64,000 nucleotides of DNA, from NCBI GenBank assembly GCA_947179485.1, contig OX359247.1, positions 55,897,131-55,961,130 on the forward strand, given 5' to 3'. The notes beneath the pieces were generated by a model. The model ran no database searches. It was not told where the DNA came from and saw only the letters and a program-made list of their open reading frames with translations. The position numbers and the translations under genes were made by a program. The DNA comes from Allacma fusca. Taxonomy: Eukaryota > Arthropoda > Collembola > Symphypleona > Sminthuridae. Positions within the stretch are counted from its first letter, which is position 1; every line of letters starts with the position of its first letter. Shown here in pieces: positions 1 through 10,217 of the stretch.

Positions 1-558
1 ACAGTTTGCATGGGCTTCAAATTTGTTTTTGCTGGAATTGGGTATTACCACATGGTTGACGTACATAAGAGGTTGATGTTTGCCCAATCACCGGAGACAT
101 GGTTTTTTTCATACACTGCAATGGGTATAAGTCAGCACTACCCGGAACTGAATGGTAAGTTGCAACACATTTGGTAAGTTCGTTGTACGTTTGTAACAAT
201 TAGCATTTTTGCTTGATTGAGAAACGTTGTTTGTACAGCACCCATGGACCAGGTACTACAATCCTATGAAAATGGAGGCTTGGCGGTGAAATGGAAAAAC
301 TTTGCCACACAAATCTACTTGAAAAAAGGGCAGAAAAATGCTATCGAGCATTCCAAAGTAAATAAGCGATATCTAGGCGTGGTAAACATCGATGACGACA
401 GTTTTCCAGTTCTTTTAATGCAAGTTTTGCTTATTGGAAAAATCATTAGTTTCAGCTTGTTTGTATTAGAATTTATTAATTATTGGCGTAACAAGCGATC
501 TGTGCAAGAAAATTTAATTTCTGATCATTTAATTTCCCGGCGCATTGCGGTGCGGTAA
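1..558 (+). CDS. IR-A1, ionotropic receptor, 3' part
   Basis: Last two exons of a divergent ionotropic receptor, a ligand-gated cation-channel relative used in arthropod chemosensation. Exons are <1..154 and 239..558, joined in phase 1 (donor GTAAGT at 155, acceptor ACAG ending at 238). Exon 2 of the five complete paralogs is 181 nt, so 27 nt of this one lie outside the window. Exon 2 encodes the end of the S2 ligand-binding lobe (…FFSYTAMGISQHYPEL). Exon 3 finishes S2 with the family block YENGGLAVKWKN and GQKNAI, then the last membrane helix (about LLMQVLLIGKIISFSLFVL) and a short cytoplasmic tail ending in TAA. The first exon lies upstream of the window. Family assignment rests on alignment to the complete copies here. 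Confidence 0.85.
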
Positions 559-1446
559 TTTATGGAACTGAAGGACACCGCACAATCCTTACGAGAAAAT
601 GCCCTCTGTTCGATTTTAACGAAAAAATTACTGCAGGGTGCGCCTTGATGCGTAGATCATTTTTGATAATTGCCCCGAAAAAATCTGACGACGGGATTCG
701 GAGTTATCCCGGGTCAAAGTTAGCAAAAAATGAGGGAGGAGCTCATGGAGTACCAAAACATTCAAACAGTGAAAATTAGCAATATAACTTCAAAAAAGGC
801 AAGAATAAAAATTAAATAACGTGCAAAAAAAATTTCAGCGAGATATGACCTCAAAATTCCAAGATACTGACCTCAAGAGGTCAAAGAGCGTCGATACCGG
901 TTTAATAATCTAAACGGTGACAAAACTGGCCCAGATTGGAATTAGGGATTTAATTAGACACATACTAAACGTGTGCCGAGTTTGGTTTCAGTTTGTGACA
1001 CGATGACCCAGCTGTGACCCCCGAGGTCAATACCTTACCCATACCGGATTTGGTACCTAAAAATCATTCGAATTGCCCGCAAATAGGCTAGAACTTTTGG
1101 TTTAAGGCCAGATGAGTTGCTTGTCAAGTTTGGTTCCAGTTTGTGACACCGTGACCCAGCTGTGACCTCCGATCTCAATATCGCACTCATACCGGATTTG
1201 GTACCCAAAACTCATTCGAATTACCCGCAAATAGGCTAGAAATGTTGTTTTAAACTTGGATGAGTAGTCTGTCAAGTTTGGTTCCAGTTTGTGACACGGT
1301 ATTGACCTCGGGGTCACAGCTGGGTAATCGTGTCACAAACTGGAACCCAACTTGACAGGCTACTCATCCAAGTTTAAAACAACATTTCTAGCCTATTTGA
1401 TGGTAATTCGAATGATTTTTGGGTACCAAATCCGGTATGTGTGATC
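559..1446. repeat. 148-bp tandem repeat ending in a hairpin
   Basis: The block TTTGGTTYCAGTTTGTGACAC starts at 981, 1129 and 1277, an exact 148-bp period. A degenerate relative seems to precede it from about 840. After the third start the sequence turns over: positions about 1171-1297 are repeated in inverted orientation at about 1330-1446, with a loop of about 32 bases. No coding potential was recognised. Positions 559-840 hold nothing I recognise. Confidence 0.8.
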
Positions 1447-4099
1447 TTAGCTAAAAAACGCTCCACTTACAGTGCTCCCTCTGTGAAGACAAATTAACAG
1501 AAGTACATATAGAATGTAGACATTTATATCTCTCCATTGAAAAAGTGCTCCTAACATGAGAGTGTATTTTATTACAATGCACATATTTACACATGAGCAG
1601 GGGTGGATTTACGGGGTGACCCACCCTGGACCGGTCAGGGTAAAAAAATATCGTAGGCCCTCGATCCATTTTGAGACTAAAGATCAGGGTTTTTGAACGA
1701 TTATGTACATAAATATTTGTTTAGGATATGAACGAATTATTGGCCGAATTTGAGTGAGTAAAGAATGAAATCAATCGTTCCTCATATATAATATATCAAA
1801 TATAATGATAAAAATAATAATTATCGTAAATTAATAATAATGATAATAATATGTCACAATTATTATACATGAATATCAATAATAAAAATAAAATATAATT
1901 ATACATGCATAATATCATTATATAATTGAATATCGTTGGCTAAAGGGTAAGCGATAGTAAATGCCGAAAATCCTAAATACCAGAAGCACCAACATGTATG
2001 TACATTTCGTTAATTGCCTCAAGTCAAAATTCAAAACCTTTATAATATGGAAGTTCTTTTTATTTGGAAAGGCCGAGGAAGATTCCAAAAGTTAAGTGCT
2101 TATGTTCGACATAGAATACATTAATTGGGACTACCTTACAATGGGTGACTCATGGGTATTATTATCGTATATCCAAGTTCCTGGAATTAGGGTAAGTCAA
2201 TCGGATTCTTGGAATCAGAGCCATAGTCACTCAAGTTCCTGGAATTAGGGGCAGAACTTGAATACCCGTACACATTAAATTCAAGCTTCATACAAAAGGC
2301 TAAGGTGTAGATCAACATGAAGATATATTGTATTGTTGTATACATGATTAACCATAAGTAGTTTGAATCATAGCATAAAGGAACCATTGAATGCAAACGT
2401 TAATAAAACCTATATCAAATAATTTCTATATACGTATATACAAGCAGTAATTACACATACATGAATTACGATAAAAGACAAATATGCAATCCCTCATTAC
2501 ACATGAATATAATTAATCAATGTCAATATGTAGTCACACATAATGAACCTCCAGCCAATGATTATTCCTTAATTTGAAGTTCAGGCTATGACGCACAAGC
2601 CCCATTCACACACGCCAAAAAATAAGGTAGCAATTCATGGAATTACGATACAAGCCCATCTGAAAAATTGCGGAAATTTCGCATACTTTGAAATAGTATT
2701 GGAAATTAGATATAAATTAAGGAGGAAAAAATCTGGAGTGTAAACCCCAATTTTTTAATACTCAAACATATACGCTGAATCTTCAACATTAGTACATAAT
2801 CTCATCTGACCTTTGGAACCGGGTATATAATATACGGGATGGAGAAAATCAAGATTTCGGGTAAAAAAATTATATATCAAAATTTGTCATAAAATAATTT
2901 AATGCAACAGTGAGTAATTTGTAATTAGATCGATTTAGTCTAATAACCTGATTTCCTAGAAATACATTTTGTTAAGTCAAATTGGTCTGCAAATACTGCC
3001 AAAAACTGGTTCTGTACAAGGCACAACGTGGGTTTGTATCCTGATACATATACATACATACATAGCTCCAAAAAATAATTTCAGCCCTAACCACGCTTTG
3101 GAACCTATTGCAGTCGTTTTCCAGCCAATAAATGCCGAATTTACAAAAACCGGGCCCCCGAGGTTCATTTCAGGACTTTACGAAGATACCTTCCGACTGT
3201 TCCACATGCCTGCTGTCAATTAAATTTTACAAAAATATTCATAGACATTGTTTCTATTCATAAAGGTGTTACATACTGTTATTCCCCGATGAATACAAGA
3301 AAAATTGAATCTGATACGAAATAGGGGAGGGACAAGTACAAAGGAAAGTCCTTCCTTGTAAAACGGATTGAGGGGGGGGGGGCATTCCCCATCCAAATGG
3401 CTTGTTGTTTTGCACCTGTTTATCAATAACTAATTAAGACGCCTCATGGAGAATAATTTGACGAGTTTATTAAATTCTTTTGCGATTACTAAGAAATTCA
3501 GGCTTTGGAACACCGTGGAATTAAAGTTCCATGGGAAATCCCACATAGTATGTACATTTGTATCCTTGGACTTCTCATGGGAAAAATTATCAAGTTTCAT
3601 CCGAAGCAAACAAACTAAGAACGTGTGATAAAATGTCTTAATGCTTTCAAACTCAGCGCGTGTGTACTTTGCATTCACACATTACCTACATTTATCCAGT
3701 TCTGAGCGTATTGCTCTGGTTATCGTTTGAATCTAGAAATTTACCTGATATTGGCGGCAACGAAAAAAACTTTCTGCCGACAGAGTTATGTACATGGGAA
3801 GCAATTATAATGCTTCTAACTACAAAAATCAAATGAACTGACGATACATCAATTCTGCCATCAAATATTTCCAGACTGTATCATGTCCCAAGTGTTCTGA
3901 GAAATTCCTTGAATATTGCGTAATACATGAAACTGGAGTTCAATTAAATTATTCAATAAATTATTTGCTAGAACAATCATCAGAGCTGGTGTGACTTTTG
4001 TAACATATATATATACATATCTCAACAAAATTCCACCAACCTCAGTCATAATAATTTCATTTCACTTTTATAACAACAATTCAGTTTTAGCCATCCAAA
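1447..4099. other. No gene recognised
   Basis: AT-rich intergenic DNA with short simple repeats (ATAATAAT-type near 1800-1900, ATACATAC near 3045) and a poly-G run at about 3372. A 19-bp string (CAAGTTCCTGGAATTAGGG) occurs twice near 2174 and 2232. Open frames are short and show no family motifs. Confidence 0.5.
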
Positions 4100-6758
4100 A
4101 TGAAAGGCCTTCAAATTCTACTCGCAACAGGACTCTTAGGCATAAGCAAAATCACGTGTGCGCCAGCGGAGGATGGATTGTTCATAACTCCTTTCATCAA
4201 GAATGGACAACTTGACAAAGCCAGGACCCAAGCTGAAGATAGCATGAAACTGTCGAACATAAAAAGAAATCAAAAGTTACAGCGGTTATCTGACCATTGA
4301 TGAAAACACCAATTCCAATTTGTTTTTTTGGTTCTTTCCAGCTCAAGTAAGTGACCAGTAAATGCAATAACACAAGCGTATATACACACATTGTAGTAAT
4401 TATTTATGAACAAAATAAACAAAACGTTTTTGGGGCAGCTAAGCGCCATTTATAATGTTTACGGGTTTCCGTTGTTGGTACATACAATGATTTCAATCAT
4501 TATGTGCAACGAATATGAAAATTACTACTTTCGTATTGATTTCGGTCGAAATCTTTTTTCAAGTATTATTTATGTATTTTATTTCAAGCACCCATTACAC
4601 TAGCGTTTTCTATCAGATTTCAACTAAACATTACAAGGTAATGCTAGAATGCATGGAAATAATAACATTTTTAACTTGAAATATAATTGATTACAATTTA
4701 TTTTAAATGTCCTAGTTTGCACTATATGTACATACGTATAATTATGCACATACAAAATGTTGTCCTGCCCTTCACGACACCCTCCAGCTTACAGTGTAAA
4801 TAATCGGATAATGATGATCCAACTTGACAATTCTTAAATTAATTGGACGCTTTAAAATTAAAGGAAATCCCCGAGAAAGCCCCACTTATCCTATGGATTA
4901 ATGACGTCCCGGGGTTTAGCTCTGTTCAAGCAATATTTCGCGAAACTGGACCTTTCAAAGTAGACGGGAGTAATGCAGTGAGTGAACGAAATACCTCCTG
5001 GACCAAATCCCATTCCATGTTGTACATTGACTCACCTGTTGGGACTGGTAATAAAAGAATTTTCAAATTAAGATGATCTAATGTCTCCTTATTTAAATTG
5101 TACGGTATCCTCCTAAAGTATCAATAATAATTAGCCATATTCACACGTGTCCCAATGTTAATTAAATGATACTGAAGTACGCAACTCAAATGTACTTAAA
5201 CACAATAATTACATTATTTTTGCGTGTAGGTTTTAGCTTTTCTGACACTGAGGATGCTTTTGCGAACAATTCGGGCGAGGAAGGGGACGAAATTTATGAA
5301 GCTCTCCATCAATTTTTTACCCTTTTCAAGGAATTCCAAGAAAGAGAATTCTACTTGGCAGGAGAGAATTACGCTGGTAATTTGAAATACAAAAAATATA
5401 ATTAGTTTGCACATCATAATTCATTAATGAATTACTGTGTTAAAGCCCAGAGTCCCTGAATTCACCCACCCTAAAATGTTTTTTTGTATTTTCGTAATGT
5501 TGCGATTATCATAAATTTGCACTAATACATTTTATAAAATTCTACAGCATCATTTATTCCATACATTGTGAGGCGTATCGAGACAGAAAATGACAAGGGG
5601 GAGCTGAAAATAAATGTAAAGGGCTTCATCATTGGATCACCTTTTATTGATGTGCAGCAACTTTACAAAGCTCAGGCTCTTTACGATTTCGGTTTGATTG
5701 ACTTAGACCAGAAGAAGATATTTGACGAAACAATGGATAAAGCAATTAATTTGATTATGAATGGTCAAGCTAAAGAAGGAACCCAGGTATGTACAGTAAC
5801 AGTTTGGCCAGAACTCTACCAATAGCCCATAACTGATATTACAGTTAGTTTTCGATAAAAGGATCTTGTAAGAAGTCACGAAGTTTTTACAAAATGGACC
5901 CTTTGTCCTTTTACCCACAATAGTAACAATTTTAATGCAAAAAATGCAACGCAGAAACTCAAATTATATTAACCACATCTAACTCAAAGAATTAATATTT
6001 AAAAATTGTGTTGTGAGCCAAATTTGCCTTGAAACTTTCGAAAGTCTTTTTTTCAAATTGTTTTAAAAAAACTCCTTATCTAATTCTTGAATTTAACTTT
6101 CTCAATACTAAAGTATGTGCACGTGGAATAACACTTCCACAGAGAGTATGCTTTTAAACAGTGTACTCTCACTAACTCACTTTTTGTTTCCCTTCGATTT
6201 ATCTATTTTGAATTTTTACAGCTCGTTGTGTCGACATATATTGGACCAGACTCGTTGTTAACTAAATTCACCGGGTTTAAAGATTATGACAGCGTGTTGA
6301 TTTCTAAACCAACACCAGAAATGCAATGGTTCCAGAATTTCATCGATTCAAAAGAAGTTCACAAATACTTGCACGTTGGCGTTCACAAGTACATCGATAA
6401 AAACTATTCCGTCTTAGACCGTTTTGCCAAAGAAATCACATCTTCCCATGGACAAATCATACAAGAGATGTTAAACAAACAATATCGCATCCTTTTCTAC
6501 GCATCTCAATTTAACATATTCTTTCCTCAAAATGACATCACAAAACTTGTAAACAACCTCAAATGGAATGGAGCGGACAAATTTTCAAAAGCATCAAGAA
6601 AGATCTGGAAAGTTAATGACGATGTGGCTGGATACATAAAAATGGCGGATAACTTCGTTTATGCCATTGTTCGTAACGCTGGCAATTACGCCATTCAAGA
6701 CCAGCCTGCGTGGGTACTGGATTTGGTTGAGAAATTCCTTTATAACAAGGAGTTTTAA
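4100..6758 (+). CDS. Serine carboxypeptidase-like pseudoenzyme (S10 family)
   Basis: Five exons: 4100..4346, 4864..5047, 5230..5376, 5548..5786, 6222..6758, all with GT-AG junctions; about 450 aa, normal for the S10 (vitellogenic carboxypeptidase-like) family. It starts with a signal peptide (MKGLQILLATGLLGISKITC), so it is probably secreted. Family landmarks follow: LFITPFIKNG, SYSGYLTID, NLFFWFFPAQ, SPVGTGFSFSD, FYLAGENYAG, KIWKVNDDVAGY, DQPAWVLDLVEKF. The nucleophile motif GESYAG reads GENYAG (Asn codon at 5367). The usual Asp (YSGQLD) is Asn (YASQFN, codon at 6513). The usual His (RNAGH) is Asn (RNAGN, codon at 6684). The oxyanion segment GGPG reads NDVPG. Peptidase activity is therefore not expected. 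Exon 1 also needs a one-base frame change at about 4255-4275 between the signal-peptide half and SYSGYL, so this copy is either a recent pseudogene or carries a sequence error. The exon 2 acceptor (…TTAAAG/GAA) is the least certain boundary. Confidence 0.8.
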
Positions 6759-7384
6759 GGGCGTGTCAGTCGTATAAAAACTGTGCATGGTGGATGAAGC
6801 CCTCTTGACATCCTCGTCAACTATCCGATACTCGGTTCACAAATTTTTTATTTAATAATTTAATGTAGGCCACATGAAATTTCATATGTTGCCAGAATTT
6901 GAAACAAGGCATAATGTGTACAAACAGCATTATTGTATTTAATTTTATTGTTTTGTTTCAGTAGCTGTATTTTATTGAAATCAGAACTCAACTCCTAATA
7001 TCATTTTGTTGGTTCATGTATTCCTTCTCATTTTGTGGGATGTCTTTAAGCTGCTGCAATATAACTTTGACGATGTAGATTACCACATCAAATGAAGCAC
7101 AACTTACCAATTGAGGTTTTTCATAAGAAATTTCATGGTTGAAGAAAACTAGCAATCTGCTTTTGTTATGTGATTAAAGTTTTAATGTTAGACGTTGGGA
7201 AGCTTAAATCCTAAAGGAATTTATTGGTTTTTTTATACCGATACGAACTGGACACTGCGGATTACTAACGCTAATTTTTTGGAGCGATGAGTCCGTCAGG
7301 CTTTTTACTAACTGTTTTAACGGGTTTCAAATTGAACGTATTCCTATGCTAAACGTGTTAACTAACTTTTTTTCAATCAACAAT
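6759..7384. other. No gene recognised
   Basis: AT-rich 3' flank of the carboxypeptidase-like gene. I see no open frame or repeat with support. Confidence 0.4.
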
Positions 7385-7577
7385 AAATATTATTAATGTT
7401 TGAAAAGGAATGGTCTATTGCCGCGTATTTGATCGTACAAACTGCAGGTTTCTGGTATTCGGACAAACACAATTCCAACAAATGCGGGGCATTAAAAAAA
7501 GTGTTCACATTTATAAATTATTTCGCATTAACGAAAAATTGGTAGGTCATTATGTGCAAAGATTTACTTCGGATGTT
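7385..7577 (+). pseudogene. Truncated 5' copy of an IR-A gene
   Basis: This stretch resembles the DNA just upstream of IR-A2 (about 10040-10240) and its first codons. Shared pieces include TTTGATCRTACAAAC, the string AACGAAAAAYTGG, and TGCAAAGATTTACTTCGGAT immediately after the start codon region (ATG at 7552 here, 10218 in IR-A2). After about 7575 the similarity stops and no receptor sequence follows. It looks like a partial tandem duplication that kept promoter, 5' leader and about seven codons only. Confidence 0.6.
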
Positions 7578-8439
7578 CAACTGCAACTTGCCCCCCTTCC
7601 CCACCCTATCCCTATCATATAAATTCAGCTCTAACTCATAAGTTCTTCCTAATTCTTAGCTTACTCTAAATATATTTATAAAGTCCCCTCAACGTAATTC
7701 ATATACAATGGACTCTTGTCATGTGCCGGTGTCCAATCTTCATTTCTGATATACATAGGTACAGAGGGATACCCAAATGAAATTTCCCTGGGTTTTATGG
7801 CTGCTAAACTAAAAACGGCCGGAAAATCCCCAAAAGGCCGAAAATGTCTTACTCTGCAAATCCCCGGCTTTTTGGTCAAACGCATTCGACATTTTAGCAG
7901 AAACGTACATCTGCACACTATTATTAGTCTTTTATCGTACACAAGGAATTTTTTCACGGCAATCCAACCCATGCAGTTTTATAGAATTTTGTCGTTGATT
8001 TTCTAGAATAAACAATAAGTTTATTTCATTAGTTATGAGGAGTTTTTGTAATCGCATTGAAGTTGCAATCATTCAACGTCAAATATGTAATATAAAAGAC
8101 TGGGGTTTTGAAAGAACACTTGCGCAGTGTCTGTGCAGGCTCCAAATTTTGATAATGACTAGTTAAAAAATTGTAAAAAAGATGAAGATTCACTCAAATA
8201 AATTTTACAATTTTTAAAAATTGACGGTTATTATATTTGTCAAAACTGGAACTTGTGTAGCAAGTTCGACTTTGAAAATTTAATTTCATGTGCCCAAGTA
8301 AAATAGTGTGACAGTGCAAAAATCAATTAACATGCTGACCAGTTTATAGAGTTCATAAACAATAGTGTGTGCAAACGAATTCTTACAACAAATTAAATTA
8401 AAATTTTTTTCATAATGCGCAAAGTAATCCCCCTAGTAA
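7578..8439. other. No gene; one diverged hAT-like end
   Basis: From about 7761 the sequence (CAGAGGGATACCCAAATGAA, then GGGTTTTATGGCTGC) resembles the terminal region of the hAT MITE at 36873-37931 read on the minus strand. No matching opposite end was found, so it may be a solo or decayed end. The 96-codon open frame over it (7716-8006) is probably not a gene. Confidence 0.35.
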
Positions 8440-8890
8440 GTAGTCTCCCTATTAAAATCCCAAAAAACTGTCCTTATGATAAGCGTAGAAAGCTCTCATT
8501 ATAATTGCAAAGAGCTGCCCCTACTATAAGCGCGAAGAGCTGCCCCTATTAAAATCGCAAAGAGCTGCCCCTATTAAAATCGCAAAGCCGACCCTATGAA
8601 AAGCACAACAAGCCGCCACTATTAAAAGCACAAAAAGCTCTCGCTATTAAAAACTCGAAAAGATCTACCTATTAAAAGCGCAGAATGCTGCCCCTATTCT
8701 AAGCGCAACAATTTGCCCCTGAAAAAAACACAGAAAGCTTTCCCTATCAAAAGCGTAAAAAGTAAATTATACTTAATTCATTTCAGCAACTATCCGTTAT
8801 GATATTACTGGTAATTACATTATCTGTTAGAAGCGTAAAAAGCTGCCCGTATTAAAAGCGCAAAAAGTTCTTCCTATCAAAATCTGCCTC
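8440..8890. repeat. Minisatellite, about 26-28 bp unit
   Basis: Diverged tandem copies of a unit close to GCTGCCCCTATTAAAAGCG followed by CAAAAA, about 15 copies. The array is interrupted at about 8765-8828 by unrelated DNA whose string TATCCGTTATGATATTACTG is also found at about 9962-9981. Confidence 0.75.
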
Positions 8891-9069
8891 GCAATACTAC
8901 CTATCTAGTAGTAAAATTAGTATGACTGACGGACGCACCCGCATTTTATGATGGTAAACACACTAATTGCTGCAGGGATAGCTCACAATAAGAAGGGAGG
9001 TTTCCAATCAGATTGTTTACAAATTTACTAGTAACGTAGGACTCATAGGCTATATATTATTTATATATA

Positions 9070-9907
9070 CAGTAAAATCTCGTTATAACGGACGCCTTTA
9101 TAACGGAAATTTATTATACCGGACACATTTGCACATCCCCGCCATAAGTTGCTATGTTAACAATGTAAAATATGTGCTTATAGCGGACATGTTTATAGCG
9201 GAATATTTCCTATACCGGACCCTTAGATATGTACCCTTGGGGATAACTTGGTGTATATAGCGGACTTCGGTTTCCGCGCTGAACCCAACATTTGTAACAC
9301 CGGTTCACTCAATAGTCGTGTGGGTGGTCGTGGTTAGAAATTTATTTTGTTATCACAGTTTATTCATTTACTGATTTATATCTATGTAAAGTTACCTTAA
9401 AAATCTTAAATATTAGACATGGCAAGTGCTAAGAAGCGAAAAACTTTGAATTTAGGTAAAAAAATGTCTAATAGTTTTTGAAATTCAAAATGGGAAGTCA
9501 CAATCTGTAATTTGTACATAGAAATAATTGTCAAGTTCAACTGTTAGTGACATTTGGAAAAATCGATAAAAGATTTATCCACACTTGTGCAACCATTAAT
9601 AACTAAATACTTCCAGGTTCTGTAGTATGTGTTAATTAGTTTAAATTTGGACTGAGTGTAAATTAGTGTTTAATATTTTAGTATTTGGGTATGTGCCGTT
9701 TGATCAATAATTTTAGCATCAATTTCTAAAATATAGTGTGACTGGTTACTTAATTCGTTTTCGGAAAATTTGTATACCTTTTAATACATAATTCAAGGTC
9801 CCATTACATTATAACGGAATTTGTCCGTTATATGCTATAACGGAAAATTATTATAACGGACAAAAATACTAGTCACCCTGCGATTCCGTTATAAAGAGAT
9901 TTTACTG
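9070..9907. mobile_element. pogo/Tigger-type MITE
   Basis: 838-bp element with terminal inverted repeats: left CAGTAAAATCTCGTTATAAC, right end the inverse of CAGTAAAATCTCTTTATAAC, flanked on both sides by TA (9068-9069 and 9908-9909). The CAGT ends and TA target fit pogo/Tigger elements of the Tc1/mariner superfamily. Near both ends the words TATARCGGAC and TATACCGGAC recur many times. At 9419-9481 a small frame reads MASAKKRKTLNLGKKMSNSF, like the start of the CENP-B/pogo DNA-binding domain, then stops. This is an internally deleted non-autonomous copy. Confidence 0.8.
9419..9481 (+). pseudogene. Remnant N-terminus of pogo transposase
   Basis: Twenty codons inside the MITE at 9070-9907, starting ATGGCAAGTGCTAAGAAGCG. 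The Lys/Arg-rich start KKRKTLNL matches the beginning of CENP-B N-terminal helix-turn-helix domains of pogo/Tigger transposases from memory of the family. A GGTAAAAAA at 9454 could be the remains of a splice donor. The rest of the transposase is missing. Confidence 0.5.
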
Positions 9908-10217
9908 TATTTGTATATGTATATATTTGTGTTTTGATCTATTTTTAATTTATTTCAGCAAGTATCCGTTATGATATTACTGGTAATTACATTACCAAGT
10001 ATAATTGTAATATTTGCAATCTACAGTGAATACTGACAATATTTGAAAAAAGGGTGGTGTATGGCTCTTTATTTGATCATACAAACCTTAATAATTCAAT
10101 GTTTATCAGGGCATGCAGAATTCTAACTCGTGTGGCATTGAAAGTATCAGCAGTCACAGCAAAACCCATTCTGGACATTATATAACATCTTACGTAACGA
10201 AAAACTGGATGGTCACC

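Noticed and set aside
7716-8006. 96-codon plus-strand and 98-codon minus-strand open frames
   Set aside because: They cover a stretch resembling a hAT end and have no protein family features.
10113-10217. Longer N-terminus for IR-A2
   Set aside because: The extension has no counterpart in the paralogs, and the internal ATG at 10218 starts a signal peptide.
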